This document shows, piece by piece, positions 7,684 to 12,870 of a stretch of DNA of 12,870 bases. The stretch's first letter is position 1; each line of letters starts with the position of its first letter. Position numbers and translations under genes: made by a program. This stretch comes from Acidobacteriota bacterium (GTDB taxonomy: Bacteria > Acidobacteriota > Blastocatellia > Pyrinomonadales > Pyrinomonadaceae). Under the pieces are notes generated by a model. The model made no database searches. It had not been told where the DNA came from and saw nothing but the letters and a program-made list of their open reading frames with translations. The stretch spans positions 1 to 12,870 of the forward strand of contig JACCYR010000185.1 in NCBI GenBank assembly GCA_013696385.1. Direction: 5' to 3'.

Positions 7684-7745
7684 GCGAAGAAGAACTCAGA
7701 AAACTCATCGAAAAAAATTTGGCAACTCCAGGATATAACGAGTAA
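7680..7745 (+). CDS. 21-aa micro-ORF linking bioF and bioD
   Basis: A tiny ORF fills the gap between bioF and bioD. Its ATG overlaps the bioF stop (ATGA, 7680-7683), and its TAA at 7743-7745 shares a base with the bioD ATG (TAATG). It encodes 21 charged residues beginning MSEEELRKLIEKNL, predicted helical, with a PGYNE end. It carries AGGA at 7730-7733, usable as the bioD ribosome-binding site. I do not recognise a family. The stop/start overlaps on both sides are the pattern of translational coupling, so its main job may be to pass ribosomes from bioF to bioD. It could also be a decayed gene remnant. Whether the peptide is stable or functional cannot be told from sequence. Confidence 0.45.
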   Translation: MSEEELRKLIEKNLATPGYNE

Positions 7746-8395
7746 TGAAAGGAATTTTTGTAACAGGAACAGACACGAGCGTCGGAAAAACGGTTGTTTC
7801 CGCGAGTTTGATGTGTGTTTGGCGCAAAGTTGAAAAGGTCTGTTATTGGAAACCGATTCAGACGGGAATTGAAGCAGACAACGACACTTTAACTGTAAAA
7901 AATTTAGCGAATTGTTCCGACGCGGAAATTTTCGACACCGGTTTTCGGCTCGAAAAACCGCTTTCGCCGCATCTTTCCGCCAGACTTGCAAATATTGAAA
8001 TTACGGTCAAAAAAGTTCTGCAATTTATCGAAACGGACGAAAAATTTTGGATTGTTGAAGGCGCGGGCGGGGTTTTTGTTCCGTTAAATAAAAGCGAATT
8101 GATGATTGATTTGATGAAAGCGTTGGATTTGCCCGTTGTCATTGCTGCGCGTTCATCGCTTGGCACGATAAACCATACGCTTTTGACCATCGAAGCATTG
8201 CGAAAAAACAACTTAGAAATCTTCGGCGTTATAATGAACGGCGAACCGAATAAAGAAAACCGCCAAGCAATCGAACATTTCGGAAAGGTAAAAGTGTTGG
8301 CGGAAATGCCAAAATTTGAGAAACTCGAATATGAAATTCTAAAATCTTGGACGAGGAAAAATTTATATGCCTATTTTGAAAAAGCGGCAGATTGA
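7745..8395 (+). CDS. bioD: Dethiobiotin synthetase
   Basis: ATP-dependent cytosolic enzyme that carboxylates 7,8-diaminopelargonate (DAPA) and closes the ureido ring to form dethiobiotin. It has 216 residues, close to the E. coli length. The P-loop is GTDTSVGKT at residues 8-16, with K15 as the Walker lysine. The catalytic K36 lies in WKPIQTG (E. coli K37). VEGAGGVFVPL is the conserved Mg/ATP and substrate loop, followed by LPVVIAARSSLGTINHTLLTIEAL, another family block. The start at 7745 is fixed by the P-loop lying at the extreme N-terminus and by the TAATG overlap with the micro-ORF. An AGGA at 7730-7733 precedes it by 11 nt. The 3' end overlaps the next gene by 29 nt, placing it in a translationally coupled run from bioB onwards. 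Confidence 0.95.
   Translation: MKGIFVTGTDTSVGKTVVSASLMCVWRKVEKVCYWKPIQTGIEADNDTLTVKNLANCSDAEIFDTGFRLEKPLSPHLSARLANIEITVKKVLQFIETDEKFWIVEGAGGVFVPLNKSELMIDLMKALDLPVVIAARSSLGTINHTLLTIEALRKNNLEIFGVIMNGEPNKENRQAIEHFGKVKVLAEMPKFEKLEYEILKSWTRKNLYAYFEKAAD
8353..8358 (+). promoter_or_regulatory. Shine-Dalgarno site for the DUF2695 gene
   Basis: GAGGAA lies 8 nt before the ATG at 8367, inside the 3' end of bioD. It is the clearest ribosome-binding site in the window, since most other starts here lack one. It supports the small ORF as a real, independently initiated gene and fixes its start despite the 29-nt overlap with bioD. Confidence 0.6.
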
Positions 8396-8672
8396 AATTT
8401 TGTCGCAGCTTAACAATCAAGAGTTGGAAAAATATGTCGCTGCTTTGCCGATAAAACCTGATGAACTTGAAGAACTATTTTTTTATATTCGTTCACGTTT
8501 TAAGAACCAACTTTGCGACCACACATCGAAATTGACAATGCAATATCTGATTGACAATCGTTTGCCGTTTCCGAAAATCATTTCTTGGCTCAACGAAAAC
8601 GGCGGCTATTGTGATTGCAAGATTTTGGAAAATATCGAAACTGAATGGAACAAGGCGTTTGGAAATTCGTGA
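8367..8672 (+). CDS. DUF2695-type small protein in the biotin operon
   Basis: A 101-residue soluble protein of unknown function. The C-terminal half (about residues 48-92) matches my recollection of the DUF2695 family: CDHT near the start (C50, H52), then a WL-x-ENGGYCDC block (C82, C84) followed by ILENIE. The three Cys and one His could form a small metal site, but that is inference. The N-terminal half (MPILKKRQIEIL onwards) is charged, probably helical, and not recognised. No signal peptide or membrane segment is seen. The start is supported by GAGGAA 8 nt upstream and lies 29 nt inside bioD. The gene ends 37 nt before the preferred bioA start. Tight embedding between bioD and bioA suggests co-expression with biotin synthesis, although it could be a hitchhiking gene. 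Confidence 0.8.
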   Translation: MPILKKRQIEILSQLNNQELEKYVAALPIKPDELEELFFYIRSRFKNQLCDHTSKLTMQYLIDNRLPFPKIISWLNENGGYCDCKILENIETEWNKAFGNS

Positions 8673-8692
8673 ATCGTAAATGGTAAGTGGTT
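8672..8692 (+). repeat. Degenerate 7-bp-periodic repeat between the DUF2695 gene and bioA
   Basis: Three degenerate heptamers follow the DUF2695 stop codon: AATCGTA (8672-8678), AATGGTA (8679-8685) and AGTGGTT (8686-8692). On the reverse strand they read like the TACCATT/ATTTACC units upstream of the ABC ATPase, so this looks like a short member of the same repeat family. The in-frame ATG at 8680 lies within the second unit, which argues that it is not the natural bioA start. Confidence 0.45.
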
Positions 8693-8709
8693 ATCCTATA
8701 AAAATTCCT

Positions 8710-10002
8710 ATGAATTTAGCCCAACGCGACCGAAAAGTTTTGTGGCATCCATACACACAAGAAAAAACCGCGCCGCCTCCGATTCCGATAATTCGCGGCG
8801 AAGGTGTTTGGCTTTATACGGAGGACGGACGCAAAATTTTAGACGGCATTTCTTCGTGGTGGGTAAATATTCACGGACATTCACATCCGTTTTTGAATGC
8901 AGCGTTAGCCAACCAAGCAAACGAACTCGAACACACAATGTTTGCCGGATTCACGCACAAACCGGCTGTCGAATTAGCCGAAAAACTCGTGGCGATTTTG
9001 CCAAAAGGTTTGACGCGGGTTTTTTATTCCGACAACGGCTCAACCGCTGTCGAAGTCGCGCTGAAAATGGCGTATCAGTTTTGGCTCAACTGCGGCGGCA
9101 GAAAGCGTAGAACATTCGTTGCGTTTGAGAACGCTTATCACGGCGACACTTTCGGCGCGATGGCGACAAGCGATAAATCTGCTTTTACAAAACCGTTTCA
9201 AAATCTGCTTTTCAAAGTTCTTCGCGCTCGATTGCCAAACAATTGCGGAAAGAAAAAAACAAAAGGTATTGAAGAAATTCTCGAAAAAAATCACCGGGAA
9301 ATTGCCGCCGTCATTATCGAACCGATGCTGCAGGGCGCGGGCGGAATGATTATCTGGGAAGCGAAATTTTTGAAAAAAATCCGCGAACTTTGCGATAATT
9401 TTGATGTTTTGCTGATTGCCGACGAAGTTTTGACCGGTTTCGGCAGAACCGGAAAAATGTTTGCCTGCGAACACGCCGACATCTCGCCCGATATTATCTG
9501 TCTTTCCAAAGCCTTAACCGCCGGATATCTACCGCTCGGCGCAACTGTCGCGACGGAAGAAATTTACCAAGCATTTTTAAGCAATGACCGGACGAAAACT
9601 TTTTTTCACGGGCATTCTTACACGGCAAATCCGCTTGCCTGCGCGGTTGGCGCGGCGAGTTTGGAATTGTTTAAACACGAAAACTGTCTGGAGAAAATCG
9701 CGTTTATCAATCAAAAATTCAACCAATTTGCAGCGAAAGTTTCGGAATTAAACTGTGTCGGCAAAGCACGCGCAATCGGCGGAATTTTAGTAATTGAACT
9801 ACTTTCTGAAAACAGCGGTTATTTCGCCGACATCGGACAGAAACTTTATCAGGAATTTCTCGTCCGCGATATTTTGCTTCGTCCGCTCGGCAATGTTCTG
9901 TATTTTATGCCGCCGTATATTATTTCCGAGAGCGAAATTGATTGGGTTTTAAACGAAATTGAGGATGTGATAAAAACGCTTTCGACAAAAAAAACATATT
10001 AA
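8710..10002 (+). CDS. bioA: Adenosylmethionine-8-amino-7-oxononanoate aminotransferase
   Basis: Class III PLP aminotransferase that converts KAPA to DAPA, classically with SAM as amino donor. Signatures are RDRKVLWHPYTQ at the N-terminus, SSWWVNIHGHSHP, the GSTAVEVALKMA PLP-phosphate loop, NAYHGDTFGAM, ADEVLTGFGRTGKMFACEH with cofactor-binding D238, and CLSKALTAGYLPLGA with Schiff-base lysine K267. TKTFFHGHSYTANPLACA is also a family block. I prefer the ATG at 8710: it gives 430 residues against 429 in E. coli and starts right at the homologous segment. The upstream ATG at 8680 would add ten residues encoded partly by an intergenic repeat. No strong Shine-Dalgarno is visible for either start. 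The donor (SAM or lysine) cannot be decided here. It is the last plus-strand gene of the cluster and overlaps the convergent thrC by 4 nt, with no terminator visible. Confidence 0.95.
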   Translation: MNLAQRDRKVLWHPYTQEKTAPPPIPIIRGEGVWLYTEDGRKILDGISSWWVNIHGHSHPFLNAALANQANELEHTMFAGFTHKPAVELAEKLVAILPKGLTRVFYSDNGSTAVEVALKMAYQFWLNCGGRKRRTFVAFENAYHGDTFGAMATSDKSAFTKPFQNLLFKVLRARLPNNCGKKKTKGIEEILEKNHREIAAVIIEPMLQGAGGMIIWEAKFLKKIRELCDNFDVLLIADEVLTGFGRTGKMFACEHADISPDIICLSKALTAGYLPLGATVATEEIYQAFLSNDRTKTFFHGHSYTANPLACAVGAASLELFKHENCLEKIAFINQKFNQFAAKVSELNCVGKARAIGGILVIELLSENSGYFADIGQKLYQEFLVRDILLRPLGNVLYFMPPYIISESEIDWVLNEIEDVIKTLSTKKTY

Positions 10003-11162
10003 AAACATTCCAAATACTTTACGCCCGCGCCCGTATTAAAAATCACGACGCGCTCATTTTCTTTGACCAAATTTTGCTCAATCAATTTCCGCAAAGCTGG
10101 AAGGCAAGCCGCGCCTTCGGGCGCACAGAATAAACCTTCGCTCGTGCCGATTTCTTTGACCGCATTTATTAATTCTTCATCGCTGACGGCAATCGCCGTT
10201 CCGTTTGACTGGCGCAGAGCATCGAGAATCAAAAAATCGCCAATCGCCTTTGGAACGCGCAAGCCTGAAGCGACAGTTTCGGCGTTTGACCACTCGGTGG
10301 CAAATCTGTCACCTTCGTGAAATGCACGGACTATCGGAGCGCAGCCGATTGATTGAACAGAAACCAGTCTTGGTCTAAAAGAATCAATCCAGCCCATCGT
10401 TTCCATCTCGTCAAAGGCTTTCCACATTCCGATTAAACCCGTTCCGCCGCCGGTCGGATAAAGAATTACGTCCGGCAAATTCCAACCAAACTGCTCGGCG
10501 AGTTCGTAACCCATCGTCTTTTTGCCTTCGACGCGATACGGTTCTTTCAAAGTCGAAACATCAAACCAACCTTCCGCATCTTTGCGCTCGGCAACGATTT
10601 TTCCGCAGTCGGTAATTAAACCATCAACTAAGGTAACATCTGCGCCGGTTTGTTCGCATTCGATAATGTTTGCCCGCGGCGTGTCCGACGGCATAAAAAG
10701 AAACGACTGCATTTCGGCGCGTGAAGCATAAGCCGAAAGTGCGCCCGCCGCATTTCCAGCCGACGGCGCGGCAACTTTTTTCACGCCGAGTTCTTTTGCC
10801 ATCGAAACGGCGGCAGTCATTCCGCGTGCTTTAAAACTCTGCGTCGGATTTTGTGATTCGTCTTTAATAAACAAATTTAATTTAATCGAAAGTTTTTCGG
10901 CTAAATTTTTGGTTTTCAGTAAAGGTGTCAAACCTTCGCCGAAGCTGACAATGTTTTCTTCGTTTTCGACGGGTAAAACTTCGCTGTATCGCCACAGGTT
11001 CGGCTCGCGCAATTTAAGCGAATCTTTCGTCAAAGTTTCGGCGGCTTTTTCCAAATCATAACGAACCAGAAGCGGTTTGCCGCATTCTTTACAAAGATTT
11101 TGGAGTTTATTGGCTTCGTAATTCTTATGACAATTAGCGCATTCGAGATGTGTTACATTCAT
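9999..11162 (-). CDS. thrC: Threonine synthase (zinc-ribbon type)
   Basis: PLP enzyme (tryptophan synthase beta fold) converting O-phosphohomoserine to threonine. The 387-residue protein opens with a zinc-ribbon-like knuckle (C8-x2-C11 and C24-x2-C27), then a GEGLTPLL block, the PLP lysine K111 in NPTQSFKARGM, the Asn-containing PSAGNAAGALSAYA loop, ADVTLVDG, and the phosphate-cradling PTGGGTGLIGMWKAF loop. The architecture is that of the shorter threonine synthases found in many bacteria, archaea and plants, not the E. coli type. A related carbon-oxygen lyase cannot be excluded from sequence alone. The ATG at 11162 precedes the Cys knuckle closely. No Shine-Dalgarno is present, and a candidate extended -10 lies 12 nt upstream. 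The stop overlaps that of bioA in a convergent arrangement. It is functionally unrelated to biotin and probably transcribed alone. Confidence 0.92.
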   Translation of the reverse strand: MNVTHLECANCHKNYEANKLQNLCKECGKPLLVRYDLEKAAETLTKDSLKLREPNLWRYSEVLPVENEENIVSFGEGLTPLLKTKNLAEKLSIKLNLFIKDESQNPTQSFKARGMTAAVSMAKELGVKKVAAPSAGNAAGALSAYASRAEMQSFLFMPSDTPRANIIECEQTGADVTLVDGLITDCGKIVAERKDAEGWFDVSTLKEPYRVEGKKTMGYELAEQFGWNLPDVILYPTGGGTGLIGMWKAFDEMETMGWIDSFRPRLVSVQSIGCAPIVRAFHEGDRFATEWSNAETVASGLRVPKAIGDFLILDALRQSNGTAIAVSDEELINAVKEIGTSEGLFCAPEGAACLPALRKLIEQNLVKENERVVIFNTGAGVKYLECF

Positions 11163-11174
11163 ATATTTTTAAAG

Positions 11175-11184
11175 ACAGATTAGC
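11175..11184 (-). promoter_or_regulatory. Candidate extended -10 promoter for thrC
   Basis: On the minus strand this reads GTGCTAATCT, identical over ten bases to the element before bioB. The -10 hexamer ends 12 nt from the thrC ATG, so the transcript would carry a leader of only about 5 nt. The -35 region 17 bp upstream (TTTATC) is poor. The coincidence with bioB supports a real promoter type, but both sites are AT-rich. Confidence 0.35.
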
Positions 11185-11242
11185 ACAAAAATTAAGATTG
11201 ATAAAAAGGATTTTGCTGCAAAAGAATTTGCTTTATCGAATG

Positions 11243-11281
11243 AAAAAGACACGAAACAAATTTTGAAGGTTTCGTGTCTTT
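11243..11281 (-). terminator. Intrinsic terminator of the esterase gene
   Basis: A perfect 13-bp inverted repeat (arms 11245-11257 and 11269-11281, AAAGACACGAAAC and its complement) encloses an 11-nt loop. Read on the minus strand, it begins 24 nt after the esterase stop and ends in a T-run (TCTTTTT), as a rho-independent terminator should. The plus-strand side lacks a comparable T-run, so it serves the minus-strand gene. It also separates esterase transcription from thrC, which lies downstream on the same strand. Confidence 0.85.
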
Positions 11282-11305
11282 GAAATTTTACAATTTGTTG
11301 AACTT

Positions 11306-12001
11306 TTATTTTGCCAGCATCGGCTTTAACACTTTGTAGATATTTTCAGTCATAATAACTGCGCCTTTAGCATTCGGATGAATACCGTCGGCTTGATTTA
11401 AATCTCGGTTAAGCGCGACATTTTCCAAAAGAAATGGCAGAAATTCAACCTTGTATTCGCTCGCCAAATTAGGAAAAGCGTTTGTATATTCGCGCTGATA
11501 ACTTGCGCCCATCGTCGGCGGGGCGAGCATTCCGCAAAGCAGAACTTTAATGTTTTTTGCCTTCGCTTTTTTGATAATCGTGCTTAGATTTTCCTTCATT
11601 TTAATGACCGGCAAACCGCGCAGCAAATCATTTGCGCCGAGTTCGAGAACTAAAATCTGCATATTTTCCTGTTCCAAAACCCAATCAATTCTTTCCAGAC
11701 CGCCTAAGCTGGTTTCGCCCGAAACACCAGCGTTGATCACTTCATAATTATAGCCTTCAGCTTCCAGCTTTTTTTGCAAAAGATATGGATAAGATTCTTT
11801 TTCGGCGAGTCCAAAGCCAGCAGTTAAACTATCGCCGAAAGCAACAATTTTGGGCTTGTCGGAAGAAACCGGAATTGATGGGCGCGGTTTTTCCATCTTT
11901 TTGTTTGATTGCTGCTCAGCGGTTGAAACGCCGCACGCCGAAAAGATAATTGCTAAAGAAATGAAACTTAAAATTGCTGTTGCTCGAATTAACCTGTTCA
12001 T
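11306..12001 (-). CDS. tesA: SGNH/GDSL esterase, TesA-like, predicted lipoprotein
   Basis: A 231-residue esterase/lysophospholipase of the SGNH family. All four blocks are present: GDSLT with nucleophile S58, NAGVSGETS with oxyanion Gly G95, GAND with N124, and ADGIHPNAKG with D205 and H208. The N-terminus (MNRLIRATAILSFISLAIIF) is a hydrophobic signal ending in F-S-A-C23, a slightly atypical lipobox with Phe at -3, followed by a Ser/Gln/Lys/Pro-rich linker to about residue 50. I predict a lipid-anchored envelope protein. E. coli TesA, by contrast, is a soluble periplasmic enzyme. The substrate (acyl-CoA, lysophospholipid or aryl ester) is not readable. The gene is divergent from the ABC ATPase across 174 nt, as tesA is from ybbA in E. 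coli, and has its own terminator downstream. Confidence 0.9.
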   Translation of the reverse strand: MNRLIRATAILSFISLAIIFSACGVSTAEQQSNKKMEKPRPSIPVSSDKPKIVAFGDSLTAGFGLAEKESYPYLLQKKLEAEGYNYEVINAGVSGETSLGGLERIDWVLEQENMQILVLELGANDLLRGLPVIKMKENLSTIIKKAKAKNIKVLLCGMLAPPTMGASYQREYTNAFPNLASEYKVEFLPFLLENVALNRDLNQADGIHPNAKGAVIMTENIYKVLKPMLAK

Positions 12002-12104
12002 ATTTTTATAAATTTTCCGTCCAAATCCATTATTTATGATGCAAAAACTGCCAAACTTGTTCGCGCCTTTTTCGCAAACTATGATTGATTGTAAGTTGTC
12101 AATA

Positions 12105-12168
12105 GTTAATTGTTAATTGTTGCTTCGAAAAACAAAAGCAATTAACCATTTACAATTTACCATTAACA
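12105..12168. repeat. 7-bp-periodic inverted repeat in the tesA/ybbA intergenic region
   Basis: Two GTTAATT units (12105-12118) are followed, after an interrupted stretch with a short TTGCTT/AAGCAA inverted pair, by four degenerate units in the opposite sense: ATTAACC, ATTTACA, ATTTACC and ATTAACA (12141-12168). The block ends 7 nt before the ATPase ATG, copying the layout upstream of glyS. The remainder of the 174-nt gap (12002-12104) must hold the divergent promoters. TACAAT at 12151-12156 is -10-like but lacks a -35, so I call no promoter. Confidence 0.65.
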
Positions 12169-12175
12169 AATTTCT

Positions 12176-12847
12176 ATGATAATTCTCCAAAACGTAATCA
12201 AAACTGTCCAATCCGGCACGGAAGATTTAACAATTTTAGACGATGTTTCTTTGACAATTCCCGACGGGCAATTTGTCGCCGTAACAGGCGCGTCCGGCAG
12301 CGGAAAATCAACTTTGCTCGGTTTAATCGCCGGACTCGACGCGCCGAGTTCGGGCGAAATTTTGATTGACGGCGCAAATGTTACGACCATGAGCGAAGAC
12401 GAACTCGCCGAACTTCGCAGCGAACAAATTGGTTTTATTTTTCAATCTTTTCACCTAATTCCAAGTCTGACGGCGTTTGAAAACGTCATCATTCCGATGG
12501 AAATTTTAGGTTTGAAAGATGCAAAAAACCGCGCCGAAAAATTGCTCGAAGATGTTGATTTAAACAATCGCGGGCATCATTATCCAACCGAACTTTCCGG
12601 CGGCGAACAGCAGCGCGTCGCCATCGCCCGCGCGTTTGCCAATCAACCGAAAATTTTATTGGCTGACGAACCGACGGGAAATCTCGATTCAAAAAACGGC
12701 AATCATATTTTTGATTTGATGACTGATTTACACAAACAGCACAACGTAACGCTTATTCTCGTAACACACGACCAAGTGTTGGCGGACAAGGCACAACGAC
12801 AAGTCATCTTGAAAGATGGGCGCGTTTTGAGTGATGAGAAAAAATAG
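12176..12847 (+). CDS. ybbA: ABC transporter ATPase, YbbA/LolD/MacB type
   Basis: A complete 223-residue nucleotide-binding subunit. It has Walker A GASGSGKS at 38-45, Q-loop Q90 in FIFQSFHL, signature LSGGEQQ at 140-146, Walker B ILLADE with D164 and catalytic E165, D-loop GNLDS, and switch histidine H198 in LVTHD. This subfamily (LolD, MacB, FtsE, YbbA) works with MacB-like permeases that act mechanically on the envelope or export molecules, not as importers. The divergent TesA-like gene next to it matches the E. coli tesA/ybbA-ybbP locus, so YbbA is the best sub-assignment. LolD is the main alternative. No Shine-Dalgarno is visible and the start abuts a heptad repeat. The permease is expected immediately downstream. 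Confidence 0.9.
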   Translation: MIILQNVIKTVQSGTEDLTILDDVSLTIPDGQFVAVTGASGSGKSTLLGLIAGLDAPSSGEILIDGANVTTMSEDELAELRSEQIGFIFQSFHLIPSLTAFENVIIPMEILGLKDAKNRAEKLLEDVDLNNRGHHYPTELSGGEQQRVAIARAFANQPKILLADEPTGNLDSKNGNHIFDLMTDLHKQHNVTLILVTHDQVLADKAQRQVILKDGRVLSDEKK

Positions 12848-12855
12848 CCCCAAAA

Positions 12856-12870
12856 ATGCACAAAAACCAC
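12856..12870 (+). CDS. Possible start of the downstream permease (cut by window end)
   Basis: An ATG at 12856, 8 nt after the ATPase stop, opens a frame that runs off the window after five codons (MHKNH). The position suits a permease (YbbP-like) co-translated with the ATPase. Five codons cannot show identity, so this rests on context only. Confidence 0.25.

Noticed and set aside
8680..8709. Upstream ATG for bioA
   Set aside because: It lies in a 7-bp repeat. Starting at 8710 gives 430 residues, close to the E. coli length, and begins at the conserved RDRKVLWHPYTQ segment.
12097..12102. Perfect TTGACA on the minus strand as a -35 box for the esterase gene
   Set aside because: No acceptable -10 hexamer lies 15-19 bp downstream (the best, CATAGT, is only 13 bp away), and the AT-rich gap makes a chance match likely.
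1..12870. tRNA, rRNA, CRISPR, IS or prophage elements
   Set aside because: I saw no cloverleaf, no spaced direct repeats of CRISPR length, no transposase and no phage genes. The only repeats are the short heptad tandems.

Overview
This is an ordinary-looking chromosomal window at roughly 45% GC, with housekeeping and biosynthetic genes and no phage, IS, CRISPR or RNA gene that I can see. The dimeric (eukaryote/archaea-type) GlyRS, the zinc-ribbon threonine synthase, the weak Shine-Dalgarno sites and the AT-rich 7-bp-periodic repeats between genes point to a non-proteobacterial, probably Gram-negative bacterium. An Acidobacteriota (Blastocatellia/Pyrinomonadaceae-like) origin is my tentative guess, from gene style only.

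Layout. (1) 1-4303, plus strand: a heptad-repeat leader and promoter, glycyl-tRNA synthetase, then a 900-residue protein that joins a complete CCA-adding tRNA nucleotidyltransferase (with HD domain) in frame to a polytopic membrane domain resembling GT-C glycosyltransferases. (2) 4356-10002, plus strand: a compact biotin cluster in the order bioB, MFS transporter, bioF, 21-codon micro-ORF, bioD, DUF2695-type protein, bioA. Together bioF, bioA, bioD and bioB cover the four late steps, from pimeloyl thioester to biotin. The pimelate-forming genes are not here. (3) 9999-11162, minus strand: threonine synthase, whose stop codon overlaps that of bioA. (4) 11306-12001, minus strand: a predicted lipoprotein SGNH esterase (TesA-like) with a clear intrinsic terminator. 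It diverges from (5) 12176-12847, plus strand: a YbbA/LolD-type ABC ATPase, probably followed by its permease just beyond the window edge. The tesA/ybbA divergent pair is the same arrangement as in E. coli.

The most unusual items are the CCA enzyme/membrane-domain fusion, a 4x7-bp tandem repeat inside its coding region whose slippage would truncate the protein, related 7-bp-periodic repeats abutting several start codons, and two small co-translated ORFs (a 21-aa micro-ORF and a DUF2695 protein) inside the biotin operon. I found no wholly new multi-gene system. The fusion and the small biotin-operon proteins are the best candidates for undescribed biology.
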